Source: Candidatus Liberimonas magnetica (GTDB lineage: Bacteria > Elusimicrobiota > Endomicrobiia > Endomicrobiales > JAFGIL01). Taken from it: 64,000 nucleotides of DNA. How positions within the stretch are numbered: the stretch's first letter is position 1; every line of letters begins with the position of its first letter. The stretch is taken from positions 155,238-219,237 of the forward strand of contig JAJAPY010000005.1 in NCBI GenBank assembly GCA_020523885.1, read 5' to 3'. Under the pieces are notes generated by a model. It worked only from the letters and a program-made list of their open reading frames with translations, ran no database searches and was not told the origin of the DNA. Position numbers and translations under genes: made by a program. Shown here one piece after another: positions 33,751 to 41,849 of this stretch.

Positions 33751-34896
33751 ATGAAAGAAAAAAAGAAGGTTTTGATAGTTTTCGGTACAAGGCCGGAAGC
33801 TATAAAAATGGCGCCCGTAGTGCGGGAATTTAAAAAACATTCGGAAGAGTTCATAACGAAAGTATATGTGACTGCGCAGCACAGGGAGATGCTTGATGAT
33901 GTGCTTGAGGTTTTTAGCATAAAGCCGGACCACGACATAAATGTGATGCAGAAAAACCAGAGCCTGTTCTATATAACCTCAGAAGTCCTAAAAAGGAGCG
34001 AAGGGATACTGGATAAAGAAAAACCGGACATGGTACTGGTACACGGAGATACAACTACCACTTTTACTGTTGCGCTGGCGGCGTTTTACAAAAAGATACC
34101 TGTAGGGCATGTCGAAGCTGGACTCCGTTCCTATGACAAATATCAACCATTCCCTGAAGAAATAAACAGAGTCTTGGGAGATTCGTTGGCTGCACTTCAT
34201 TTTGCGCCTACTGGCACCTGTAAAAAAGCTCTGTTAAAAGAAAACACTGATAAATCAAGCATTTATATTACCGGAAATACCGTAATAGATGCCCTTCATA
34301 CGGTTTTAAAAGAGATAAAGTCATCCAGCATATATTTTGTCGGCTCTCCGAAGTGTATATTGGTTACCGCGCACAGGCGGGAAAATTTCGGGAAACCTTT
34401 TTCTAATATATTTAATGCAATAAAAAGAGTGGCGGAAAGATATCCGAAAGTAAATATAATTTATCCTGTTCACATGAGCCCAAATGTCCAGGAGCCGGCA
34501 AACAGGATACTGGGAAACACAAGAAATGTTATACTGTTTCCTCCGCTCAATTATTCGGATTTTTCAAAATTAATAGAGGCTTCCTGTTTTGTAGTGACGG
34601 ATTCCGGCGGGCTGCAGGAAGAAGCGCCGTCCTTGGGCAAACCGGTTCTTGTGCTTCGCAATGTGACTGAACGACCCGAAGCGGTGAGTTCCGGCACTGT
34701 AAGGATAATCGGTACCGATGAGGAAAGGGTTTTTAAGGAAATGTGCAACCTGTTGGACAATAAGAAACATTATGATAAGATGGCTAAAGCAGTTAACCCC
34801 TACGGCGACGGAAAAGCAGCGTATAGAACGCTGCAGGCAGTAAGGCACTATTTCGGGTTCAGAAAAGACAGGCCAAAAGATTTTACACCTAAATAA
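33751..34896 (+). CDS. wecB: UDP-N-acetylglucosamine 2-epimerase (non-hydrolysing)
   Basis: Converts UDP-GlcNAc to UDP-ManNAc for surface polysaccharides. 381 aa from the ATG at 33751, which has an aggag RBS; an upstream TTG at 33727 is ignored. Markers: FGTRPEAIKMAPVV, VHGDTTTTF, GHVEAGLRSYDKYQPFPEEINR, TAHRRENFGKPF, and DSGGLQEEAPSLGKPVLVLR. It fits with the WecA-like transferase at 31.3 kb, although no ManNAc dehydrogenase is in the window. Confidence 0.95.
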   Translation: MKEKKKVLIVFGTRPEAIKMAPVVREFKKHSEEFITKVYVTAQHREMLDDVLEVFSIKPDHDINVMQKNQSLFYITSEVLKRSEGILDKEKPDMVLVHGDTTTTFTVALAAFYKKIPVGHVEAGLRSYDKYQPFPEEINRVLGDSLAALHFAPTGTCKKALLKENTDKSSIYITGNTVIDALHTVLKEIKSSSIYFVGSPKCILVTAHRRENFGKPFSNIFNAIKRVAERYPKVNIIYPVHMSPNVQEPANRILGNTRNVILFPPLNYSDFSKLIEASCFVVTDSGGLQEEAPSLGKPVLVLRNVTERPEAVSSGTVRIIGTDEERVFKEMCNLLDNKKHYDKMAKAVNPYGDGKAAYRTLQAVRHYFGFRKDRPKDFTPK

Positions 34897-34932
34897 TAAA
34901 ACTACGGTGGAACATGGTTTTAAAAGGCACTC

Positions 34933-35274
34933 ATGATAGATAGTTATAAGAAAGGCAAACATATCTATACTCATTGGGATAAGAAAAGCGAAAAGGTGAC
35001 GGTTGTCCCGAAAAATACGAAAGAACCTTCTTCCACAATAACCGTGGAAGTCCCGACCTATCTTATTAATGGTTTTAGGGCAAATATATTTTTTATCAGC
35101 CACAACGAAGATGAATTCGTAATAGATTTCGGTTTTTTACCTCCTAATCAAAATAACGCACGTATTTCAACAAGGGTTGTTTTAAGCCCTCGGCAAGTAA
35201 AAAAAATATTGTTGACTTTAGAAAAGAAACTAAATACATGCGACACGAAATCCCCCGACTCCCATCGGGGGTGA
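34933..35274 (+). CDS. DUF3467 domain protein
   Basis: A small soluble protein of 113 aa. The DUF3467 block is at about residues 45-100: NIFFISHNEDEFVIDFGFL, PPNQNNARISTRVVLSP, RQVKKILLTLEKKL. The first 40 residues are basic and charged. The last dozen residues, and the stop, are encoded by a GC hairpin (ccccga...tcgggg, about 35253-35271), so the natural C-terminus may have been altered by a repeat. The function is unknown. It follows wecB by 36 bp. Confidence 0.8.
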   Translation: MIDSYKKGKHIYTHWDKKSEKVTVVPKNTKEPSSTITVEVPTYLINGFRANIFFISHNEDEFVIDFGFLPPNQNNARISTRVVLSPRQVKKILLTLEKKLNTCDTKSPDSHRG

Positions 35275-35299
35275 AATCATAATGAGGTCGCAGTAGGTC

Positions 35300-35860
35300 G
35301 TGTTATTTAAGGAGCCCCTGGCTCCTGTAGGAGGGGCTCCACTGGTTAATTCTAAAAATTTGTTTATTACAGGTAAGCCTGCTTGCGGGAAAACAACTTT
35401 AGTTAAGGAGATCGGCTATAAATATTTGGAAAAAGTAGGAGGGTTTTATACGGAAGAAATATCCGAGGGCGGCAAGCGCGCAGGGTTTATTTTAAAAACA
35501 TTCGATGGGAAAGAAGGAATACTTGCTAAAAAAGGCATGCAAAGTTCGTATAAACTCAACAAGTACGGCATAGACCTTGGTGTTTTGGAAAACCTTGCCA
35601 TAGGATCACTTGATGATGCATTAAGCAAAAATAAAACCATAATAATCGATGAGATAGGCTCAATGGAAATAATCTCGCAAAGGTTCAGGCAGGCGGTGAT
35701 GGAAGCTTTAGGTTCTATGTCAAGGGTGCTTGCAACGATCAGGTATAAATCACAGCCTTTTACGGATGAAGTCAAAAAAATAGAAGACACGCAGATGCTT
35801 TACTTGTCAAGAGACAATTATTTAGAAATAAAAAGCTATGTTCTGGAATGGATAAAATAA
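35300..35860 (+). CDS. THEP1-like nucleoside-triphosphatase
   Basis: A P-loop NTPase of the THEP1 family, about 165-186 aa. It has Walker A in LFITGKPACGKTTLVKEI, GFYTEEISEGGKRAGFIL and the Walker B region TIIIDEIGSMEII. It hydrolyses nucleoside triphosphates in vitro in studied members; the cellular role is unclear. The start is doubtful: the GTG at 35300 would translate the palindromic element (residues 1-14). A CTG at 35342 is well placed after ggagggg, and a TTG at 35360 lies directly before the conserved FITG. The true start is probably 35342 or 35360. Confidence 0.82.
   Translation: MLFKEPLAPVGGAPLVNSKNLFITGKPACGKTTLVKEIGYKYLEKVGGFYTEEISEGGKRAGFILKTFDGKEGILAKKGMQSSYKLNKYGIDLGVLENLAIGSLDDALSKNKTIIIDEIGSMEIISQRFRQAVMEALGSMSRVLATIRYKSQPFTDEVKKIEDTQMLYLSRDNYLEIKSYVLEWIK
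35311..35340 (+). repeat. GGAGCC/GGCTCC element (copy C2)
   Basis: The three blocks ggagcccc, ggctcct and aggaggggctcc can pair first-second, second-third or first-third (8 bp perfect). The third block holds a strong RBS-like run, ggagggg (35330-35336). By position it would serve a CTG at 35342, because no ATG follows. Confidence 0.65.
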
Positions 35861-35873
35861 TGAGGAGTTAAAG

Positions 35874-36272
35874 ATGATAAGTCCTAAATCAAAGGCCTAT
35901 AAGTTAAAACCTGTTTTTAATAAAATAGATGTTTCTATGCTTCAGATAATGCCTTATGAGTATCCGGGTAAGAAGATAGAAATTAGTATTGAAACAAATG
36001 AATTTACCTGTCTTTGCCCCTGGTCCGGGCTTCCTGATTTTGCGGACATAAAGATCAAGTATGTGCCCGGCAAAAATGTCATAGAGCTGAAATCCTTGAA
36101 ATATTATTTACATTCATATCGTAACGTCGGTATAGTGCATGAAAGTGCGGTAAACAAAATATTAAATGATCTGTCAAAAATAGCCAAGCCAAAAGAAATG
36201 GCAATAGAGATGGTTTTTAACATAAGGGGCGGACTAAAAACAACGGTTGCCGCTCAATATAAAGGAAGATGA
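35874..36272 (+). CDS. queF: NADPH-dependent preQ0 reductase (QueF)
   Basis: Reduces 7-cyano-7-deazaguanine to preQ1 in queuosine biosynthesis. 132 aa, the single-domain (YkvM) type. The active-site Cys lies in FTCLCPWSGLPDFADI (about Cys48), and NADPH/substrate residues are in VIELKSLKYYLHSYRN. The substrate Glu and other residues follow in IVHESAVNKIL. The other queuosine genes (queC, queD, queE) are absent from the window. The gene starts 13 bp after the THEP1-like gene, with a gaggag RBS, and ends 3 bp before murC. Confidence 0.94.
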   Translation: MISPKSKAYKLKPVFNKIDVSMLQIMPYEYPGKKIEISIETNEFTCLCPWSGLPDFADIKIKYVPGKNVIELKSLKYYLHSYRNVGIVHESAVNKILNDLSKIAKPKEMAIEMVFNIRGGLKTTVAAQYKGR

Positions 36273-36275
36273 ATT

Positions 36276-37628
36276 ATGTTTAAAAAAATACAGCACATAC
36301 ATTTTGTAGGTATCGGCGGTGCAGGGATGTCGGGCATTGCCGAGGTGCTTCTAAACCTGGGATATGAAGTAAGCGGGTCTGATCTAAAACGCACGGAAGT
36401 AACCGATTACCTGAAAAATAAGGGAGCGAAAATATTTATCGGCCACAATAAAAGGAATATCAAAGATGCGGATGTTGTGGTTACTTCTACTGCCGTAAAA
36501 AGGGATAATCCGGAAGTAGTGGTTTCCCTAAAGAAAAAAATACCGGTCATTCCGCGCATAGAGATGCTGGCAGAGCTTGCCAGGCTTAAGTATACCATAA
36601 GCATAGCAGGGACTCACGGAAAGACCACTACAACATCGCTTACCGCCTTGGTAGTCGAAGCCGGCGGGTTTGACCCGACGGTTGTCATAGGCGGCCGGCT
36701 AAAAAATAAGAAGAGCGGGGCAAAGCTCGGTAAAGGGGAGTTCCTTGTAGCCGAAGCTGACGAATCTGACGGCTCATTCTTAAAGTTATCTCCTGCCATA
36801 GCCGTAGTTACAAATATAGATAATGACCACCTTGATTATTACGGAACATTTGAAAACATTAAAGCTGCATTTGTACAGCATATTAACAGCATCCCTTTTT
36901 ATGGTTGTGCGATCTTGTGCGGTGACGATCCGAACATCGTTTCGGTACTGCCGGATATAAAAAGGCGCTACAATACGTACGGTTTAAGAAGCGGTGCTGA
37001 TTTTAGAGCTGTAAACGTGAAGCAGATAGACTTCGGTTTTTGTTTTGATGTCCTGTTTAAAGGCAAGAAGCTTGGGAAAATAACGCTTGCCTTCCCCGGC
37101 GAGCATAATATTTTAAATACCCTGGCGGCTGTAGCCGTCGGAAAAGAACTTGACATACCGTTTAATAAAATAGCTTCGGGCATCAGAAGTTTTTCAGGGG
37201 TCGGAAGGCGCCTTGAAATAAAAGGGTCTAAAAAGGGTATTACGGTAATTGATGATTACGGCCACCATCCTACGGAGATAAAAGCAAGTTTGGCCGCGAT
37301 TAAAAAAAACTGGCCTGATAAAAAGTTGACGGTTTTATTTCAGCCACACAGGTATTCAAGGACAGCTCAGCTTTATAACGAATTCGGCAGTGCTTTTAAA
37401 ATGGCGGATGAAGTAAAACTGCTTCAGATCTATCCGGCCGGTGAAAATCCGATACAGGGTGTTACCAGCCGGCTGATCTATAACAGTGTGCAAAAAAACG
37501 GGACAAAAATTGAGGATTATTCGAGTCTCGAGGTTTTATTAAGGCAGGTTAAATCCGGGGATATATTACTGACTCTTGGCGCAGGCGATGTTTACAAGAT
37601 AGGAGAAGAATTATTAAAAAGGATCTGA
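36276..37628 (+). CDS. murC: UDP-N-acetylmuramate--L-alanine ligase
   Basis: Adds L-Ala to UDP-MurNAc in cytoplasmic peptidoglycan synthesis. 450 aa. Markers: HFVGIGGAGMSGIAEVL, the ATP loop AGTHGKTTTTSLTALV (about residue 112), EADESDGSFLKLSP, DNDHLDYYG, DDYGHHPTEIKASLAAI, and QPHRYSRTAQLYNEF. It begins the murC-murB-ddl-ftsQ-ftsA-ftsZ order. Its 3' end overlaps what appears to be the true beginning of murB in another frame. Confidence 0.97.
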   Translation: MFKKIQHIHFVGIGGAGMSGIAEVLLNLGYEVSGSDLKRTEVTDYLKNKGAKIFIGHNKRNIKDADVVVTSTAVKRDNPEVVVSLKKKIPVIPRIEMLAELARLKYTISIAGTHGKTTTTSLTALVVEAGGFDPTVVIGGRLKNKKSGAKLGKGEFLVAEADESDGSFLKLSPAIAVVTNIDNDHLDYYGTFENIKAAFVQHINSIPFYGCAILCGDDPNIVSVLPDIKRRYNTYGLRSGADFRAVNVKQIDFGFCFDVLFKGKKLGKITLAFPGEHNILNTLAAVAVGKELDIPFNKIASGIRSFSGVGRRLEIKGSKKGITVIDDYGHHPTEIKASLAAIKKNWPDKKLTVLFQPHRYSRTAQLYNEFGSAFKMADEVKLLQIYPAGENPIQGVTSRLIYNSVQKNGTKIEDYSSLEVLLRQVKSGDILLTLGAGDVYKIGEELLKRI

Positions 37629-38509
37629 CCGCACATCTTTCGTCGATAGTATCTCATCTAAGAGTAGATGAGCCGCTGAAAAATCATACTACTTTCCGTA
37701 TAGGCGGGGTTGCGAAATATTTTGTGGAAGTTGAGAGCCATGAAGAACTTCGCAACCTTAGAAATTACACACTGCAGAATAAGATCCCTATTATCATGCT
37801 TGGGAATGGTTCAAACGTCCTTGCCAGCGACCAGGGGTTTGACGGAGTCGTAATAAGGTTAAAAGGCGAGTTCTGTCTTTATACATTTAGCTCAAACCTG
37901 GTAAAGGCTGGTGCCGGAGTACTGTTATCCGGCTTGATTCAAAAGTGTATCGAAAGAAAACTTTCCGGCCTTGAATATCTGGCAGGGATACCGGGGACGC
38001 TTGGCGGGGCACTTATAAGCAATGCAGGCACAACAGAAAGACAGATAGGCGAGCTGGTAGAGGAAGTTGATGTGCTTTCCGATTCTGGCCAAATTGTGAC
38101 TTTAAAAAAAGAAGACCTGAAATTCAATTACAGGGGTTCAAATTTAAATGGACGCATTATTTTAGCCTCGACGCTTTGCTTGAAAAAAGGGCAAAAAAAT
38201 GATATTCTTAAAACAGTAAAGGAGATAATGAACAACCGCCTTAAAAAGCAGCCTTTAGAGGAATGGAATGCGGGTTCTATTTTTAAGAACCCCCCTGGGC
38301 ACAGAGCCGGCGAATTGATAGAAAAGGCAGGGTTAAAGGGCATGAAATTCGGCGGAGCAAAGATATCTGAAAAACACGCAAATTTCATTGTTAATATCAG
38401 CGATGCAAAAGCATCGGATGTAAAAACTCTGATAGGAATAATAAAAAGCCGAATCAAAGAGATATTCAACCTTGACCTTGAATTAGAGATAAAGATAATC
38501 GGGGAATAA
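37613..38509 (+). CDS. murB: UDP-N-acetylmuramate dehydrogenase; unusual start
   Basis: FAD enzyme that reduces enolpyruvyl-UDP-GlcNAc. The conserved beginning LKNHTTFRIGGVAKYF lies upstream of the first ATG/GTG/TTG in the frame (GTG at 37724). The frame stays open back into murC and offers only ATT codons at 37610 and 37613, spaced 4-7 nt after an AGGAG (37601-37605), and a CTG at 37625. From 37613 the protein is about 298 aa, normal for MurB. Later blocks: IMLGNGSNVLASDQGF, GLEYLAGIPGTLGGAL, and EEWNAGSIFKNPPGHRAG. Alternatives are -1 frameshifting from murC or a sequencing error. Confidence 0.85.
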   Translation: MKKDLTAHLSSIVSHLRVDEPLKNHTTFRIGGVAKYFVEVESHEELRNLRNYTLQNKIPIIMLGNGSNVLASDQGFDGVVIRLKGEFCLYTFSSNLVKAGAGVLLSGLIQKCIERKLSGLEYLAGIPGTLGGALISNAGTTERQIGELVEEVDVLSDSGQIVTLKKEDLKFNYRGSNLNGRIILASTLCLKKGQKNDILKTVKEIMNNRLKKQPLEEWNAGSIFKNPPGHRAGELIEKAGLKGMKFGGAKISEKHANFIVNISDAKASDVKTLIGIIKSRIKEIFNLDLELEIKIIGE

Positions 38510-38530
38510 TCCAGCCCGGAGGGCCGGAAT

Positions 38531-38603
38531 TGAAAAATGCAAATTGCAAATTGAAAAATCAAGCAGTTTGTTTTTAAATTTGCATTTTGCGCTTTGCAAT
38601 TAT
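38531..38603. repeat. Heptamer-repeat palindrome, family A without GC core (copy A5)
   Basis: Left arm aaatgcaaattgcaaattga, right arm aaatttgcattttgcgctttgcaatt. It ends right at the ddl start codon and would be translated as a spurious 20-residue extension if the start at 38544 were used. Confidence 0.7.
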
Positions 38604-39536
38604 ATGAAAATAGAAAATTGGATAAAAAACAAGCAAATAGGTGTTCTTTACGGGGGGTTGTCGGCTGAAAGAGCGATTTCTGTTTTAAGCGGTATGGCGG
38701 TTCTAAAAGCTCTCAAAAAATTAAAACTTAATGCAATAGCCCTGGATGTAGACAGAAACATAGCAGAAAAGATAAAAAAAAACAGGATCGACTTTGCTTT
38801 CATAGCCCTTCACGGGCCATGGGGAGAAGACGGGACCGTCCAAGGCATGCTTGATATTATGGGCATTCCATATTCAGGGGACGGAGTTTTGGCTAATGCC
38901 GTGGCAATTAATAAGATATACAGCAAATTTATCTTTGTTGCAAACAGGATACCGACCCCTAAATGGAAAGCTGTATCAAAAGGCATGCTTCCAGGTTTAA
39001 GGACAAGATTTCCTATTGTGGTAAAACCTTCCAGCCAGGGTTCTGCTATCGGTGTTTCCATAATAAAAAACAAGAAAGACCTTGTAACCGGCCTAAAGGA
39101 AGCATTTAAATACGGCCAGGAGGTCATATTAGAGGAATATATCAGGGGTACTGAAGTCACGGTCGGTATATTAGGCGATATAATATTCCCTGTAATAGAG
39201 ATAGTACCGAAAGGAAATTTTTATGATTTTGATTCAAAGTATAAACCGGGCTGTTCTACGCATATAATTCCGCCGCGTCTACCTAAAAACATAGTAAAAA
39301 AAGCCAGAGAGGTCGCTTTTGATGCATTCAAATCCGTAGGATGCAAGGTCCTTGGAAGGGTAGACCTCATCGTAGATAAAAACGGGAAACCCTGGGTTTT
39401 AGAGATAAATACCATTCCGGGAATGACCGAAACGTCGCTTTTACCCGATGCTGCACGTAAAATCGGGATGGATTTTAATGAGCTTGTTTTGAATATCCTT
39501 AAATATTCGTGTTTAAAATATCAAAATATCTGTTGA
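38604..39536 (+). CDS. ddl: D-alanine--D-alanine ligase
   Basis: Makes the D-Ala-D-Ala dipeptide of peptidoglycan (ATP-grasp fold). About 310 aa from the ATG at 38604. The upstream in-frame ATG lies within a repeat arm. Markers: IGVLYGGLSAERAISVLSG, HGPWGEDGTVQGMLD, PIVVKPSSQGSAIGVSI, EEYIRGTEVTVGILG and RVDLIVDKNGKPWVLEINT with IPGMTETSLLP. The order murB-ddl-ftsQ is the standard end of the division and wall cluster. Confidence 0.95.
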   Translation: MKIENWIKNKQIGVLYGGLSAERAISVLSGMAVLKALKKLKLNAIALDVDRNIAEKIKKNRIDFAFIALHGPWGEDGTVQGMLDIMGIPYSGDGVLANAVAINKIYSKFIFVANRIPTPKWKAVSKGMLPGLRTRFPIVVKPSSQGSAIGVSIIKNKKDLVTGLKEAFKYGQEVILEEYIRGTEVTVGILGDIIFPVIEIVPKGNFYDFDSKYKPGCSTHIIPPRLPKNIVKKAREVAFDAFKSVGCKVLGRVDLIVDKNGKPWVLEINTIPGMTETSLLPDAARKIGMDFNELVLNILKYSCLKYQNIC

Positions 39537-39561
39537 GCGGTGCTTTCTTTAATGATAAATT

Positions 39562-40377
39562 ATGAAAAGAAAACCAATTAAAATAAAATACCGGCAACCG
39601 CCGGTAGTTTTACGTTCCAATTTCAATCCAGCACGAAGTTTTAGAGTAGTAAAGGCATTAAAGTTTCTTGTGTTATTGGGTTTGTTAACAGTTGCAGCTT
39701 TTTGGGGATATAAATCGATTTACTATTTTGTTTTTGATTCAGGTATCTTTACAATAAATAAGATAGATATTAAAGGGCTGGAAAATATTACAAAAAGCGA
39801 GATAATGGCACTTGTGCCTTTCAGGGTCGGCGATAATATGTTCAAGGTATGGCTTTCAACTGTGGAAAACGGCCTTGAAAAAAACCGGCCGGAACTAAAG
39901 GATGTTTCAATTTCAAGGCGCTGGAAAGCCATAAAAATCAGCCTGGAAGAAAGAAAACCTATAGCCTATTTCGTTGTCAATAACCAAAAGATCGGGATAG
40001 ACTCAGAAAATAAGCCTTTTTCCTTGCGCGGCCATTGGGCAAGCGATACTGAGATGAAACTCCCGCTTGTTCTTACTGATGATGCCTCTGGCAGAGAAAA
40101 AATTATAGAGTTTATAGCGATGGTCCGTGCTGAAAATGAAGATATCTATAAAAAGATAGAATATTTAAATGTCGAACCTATAGACAGCATTGTATTAAAA
40201 TTAAGAAACGGGTATAAGATAATTTGGGGGCCGGCAGATAAAAATGCTTTAAAGAGAAAATTGAATAAATTATTTCAGGTACAAAAAGATTCAGAAAAAC
40301 GGTTTATAAAAATCGATTATATAAATATAAGCTATTTTGATGACGGAAGGATAGTGGTAAAACCACTAAAACAATAA
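39562..40377 (+). CDS. ftsQ: Cell division protein FtsQ (DivIB)
   Basis: A bitopic inner-membrane divisome protein of 271 aa. A basic cytoplasmic tail (about residues 1-30) precedes one membrane segment (about 31-55, FLVLLGLLTVAAFWGYKSI). A POTRA domain follows (FTINKIDIKGLENITKSEIMAL), then the FtsQ beta domain (RPELKDVSISRRWKAIKISLEERKPIAYF, read from 39890-39970). The assignment rests on architecture and position between ddl and ftsA; sequence identity in this family is always low. Confidence 0.9.
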   Translation: MKRKPIKIKYRQPPVVLRSNFNPARSFRVVKALKFLVLLGLLTVAAFWGYKSIYYFVFDSGIFTINKIDIKGLENITKSEIMALVPFRVGDNMFKVWLSTVENGLEKNRPELKDVSISRRWKAIKISLEERKPIAYFVVNNQKIGIDSENKPFSLRGHWASDTEMKLPLVLTDDASGREKIIEFIAMVRAENEDIYKKIEYLNVEPIDSIVLKLRNGYKIIWGPADKNALKRKLNKLFQVQKDSEKRFIKIDYINISYFDDGRIVVKPLKQ

Positions 40378-40464
40378 GAGCGTTTAGCGGATAGCGTAGA
40401 GCGGATAGGAAATTCAAAATCTTTGTTTTTAACTATACGCTAAACGCTCTACGCTATCCGCTAT
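40378..40464. repeat. Heptamer-repeat palindrome, family B (copy B2)
   Basis: The right arm reads as the units ctatacg, ctaaacg, ctctacg, ctatccg. The left arm, complemented, reads ctatccg, ctctacg, ctatccg, ctaaacg: the same 7-nt units in a different order. It is 13 bp before ftsA. Confidence 0.75.
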
Positions 40465-40477
40465 AAGTGAGGATAAA

Positions 40478-41710
40478 ATGGCAAAAGAAGAGATTATAAC
40501 AGGACTGGACATAGGGAGCAATCAGGTTTGCTGCGTAACGGGGAAACGTTCGCAGGAGACAGGCGCTTTTGAGATAATTGGCGGGGCAAAATTGTTGTGC
40601 CGCGGCGTGAAAGGCGGCGTGGTTATAAACCTGCAGGAAACCTCATATGCCGTTGCCAAGGTAATCGAAGAGGTCGAAGAACAGACAAAGGAAACCGTCA
40701 GGCAGATATATCTGGGCTTAAGAGGCAACCATATTGAATCTGTAAATGCCAGGGGAGCCATAAACATTTCCCGTACCGATAAAGAGATAACAGCTGAAGA
40801 TGTCGCCGGTGCAGTTGAAAATGCAAAGACCATAAGGCTGTCTACTGACAGGGAGATACTCCATACGATCCCGCAGGAATTTTCGCTTGATCACCAGCGC
40901 GGAGTGCCTAACCCCGTAGGTATGGAAGGGACTTTCCTGGAGGTAGATGTTCATATTTTGATTGCGTCTACAAGCCATTTAAGCAACATATATAAGTCCA
41001 TTGCTCAGGCCGGGTTTGAAATAATCGAACCTATATACGGCCTTATGGCTGTGGGTGACCTGGTGATAACCCAGGAAGAAAAAGAGCTGGGATGCCTTTT
41101 GATAGATATAGGAGGGCTCACGACCGGTATTTCGATATATACCGAAGGCAGCATAAGGTTTTCAAAAGAACTGCAGATAGGCTCTGATTTTATAACCCGG
41201 GATATTTCCCATAGTTTAAGGACATCCCTGTCAACGGCACAGTCCATTAAAGAAAAATACGGTGTTGCGATGAAAAATGTGCTAAAAAGCGATACAAAAT
41301 TCGATTATACCGGAGTTGACGGAAGAAGCATAAGGCCGTGCACTCAAAGGCAGCTGGTGGATATTATCCAGCCGAGGCTTGACCAGATATTTGTTGCCAT
41401 AGACCAGGAAGTAAAAGCTTCAAATCTTTATGACACTATCATCCCAGGAGGGGTTGTTGTTACAGGAGGCGGAGCAAGACTCGAAGGTATGGTGGGCGCC
41501 GCAGAACAGGCCCTTAGCTGTTCAGCCAGGATAGGCCTTCCTCAGGATATAGCAGGACCGGATGAGATAATTTCAAACACTTCTTTTGCTACTGCTATAG
41601 GGCTCCTAAGGTCAGAGTTTTATAGCGGGCCGGGTTATGCTCCGCAAAGGTTTATCAAAGGCGCTTCTATATTTAAAAAAATTAAAGAGTGGGTTGATGA
41701 CACATTTTAA
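40478..41710 (+). CDS. ftsA: Cell division protein FtsA
   Basis: An actin-like ATPase that tethers FtsZ to the membrane. 410 aa. Markers: TGLDIGSNQVCCVTGKR (phosphate 1), the SHS2 region GRGVKGGVVINLQE-like at about 45-60, LLIDIGGLTTGISIYTEG (phosphate 2), VVTGGGARLEGM (adenosine) and the C-terminal amphipathic membrane-targeting helix FKKIKEWVDDTF. RBS gtgagg. It lies between ftsQ and ftsZ as expected, flanked on both sides by repeat palindromes of different families. Confidence 0.97.
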   Translation: MAKEEIITGLDIGSNQVCCVTGKRSQETGAFEIIGGAKLLCRGVKGGVVINLQETSYAVAKVIEEVEEQTKETVRQIYLGLRGNHIESVNARGAINISRTDKEITAEDVAGAVENAKTIRLSTDREILHTIPQEFSLDHQRGVPNPVGMEGTFLEVDVHILIASTSHLSNIYKSIAQAGFEIIEPIYGLMAVGDLVITQEEKELGCLLIDIGGLTTGISIYTEGSIRFSKELQIGSDFITRDISHSLRTSLSTAQSIKEKYGVAMKNVLKSDTKFDYTGVDGRSIRPCTQRQLVDIIQPRLDQIFVAIDQEVKASNLYDTIIPGGVVVTGGGARLEGMVGAAEQALSCSARIGLPQDIAGPDEIISNTSFATAIGLLRSEFYSGPGYAPQRFIKGASIFKKIKEWVDDTF

Positions 41711-41833
41711 AACAAATTTAAAATGCAAAATGTAAAATTCAAAATTTATGTGTCCCGCTTTGCGGGACTTATTTAAATAATCCCGCAAGCGGGATTCCAC
41801 AATTTTGCATTTTTAATTTTGATTTTTGCATTG
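41711..41833. repeat. Heptamer-repeat palindrome, family A with GC core (copy A2)
   Basis: Left arm units aaattta, aaatgca, aaatgta, aaattca, aaattta. GC hairpins gtcccgctttgcgggac (41752-41768) and atcccgcaagcgggat (41780-41795) are joined by ttatttaaata. Right arm units ttgcatt, tttaatt, ttgattt, ttgcatt. It sits between ftsA and ftsZ. Confidence 0.8.
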
Positions 41834-41849
41834 TTTAAGGTGGTTATTT

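Noticed and set aside
38544..38603. 20-residue extension of Ddl
   Set aside because: It is a translated family A repeat arm; the conserved protein begins at 38604. The same logic rejects 41826 for ftsZ and 45997 for hisC.
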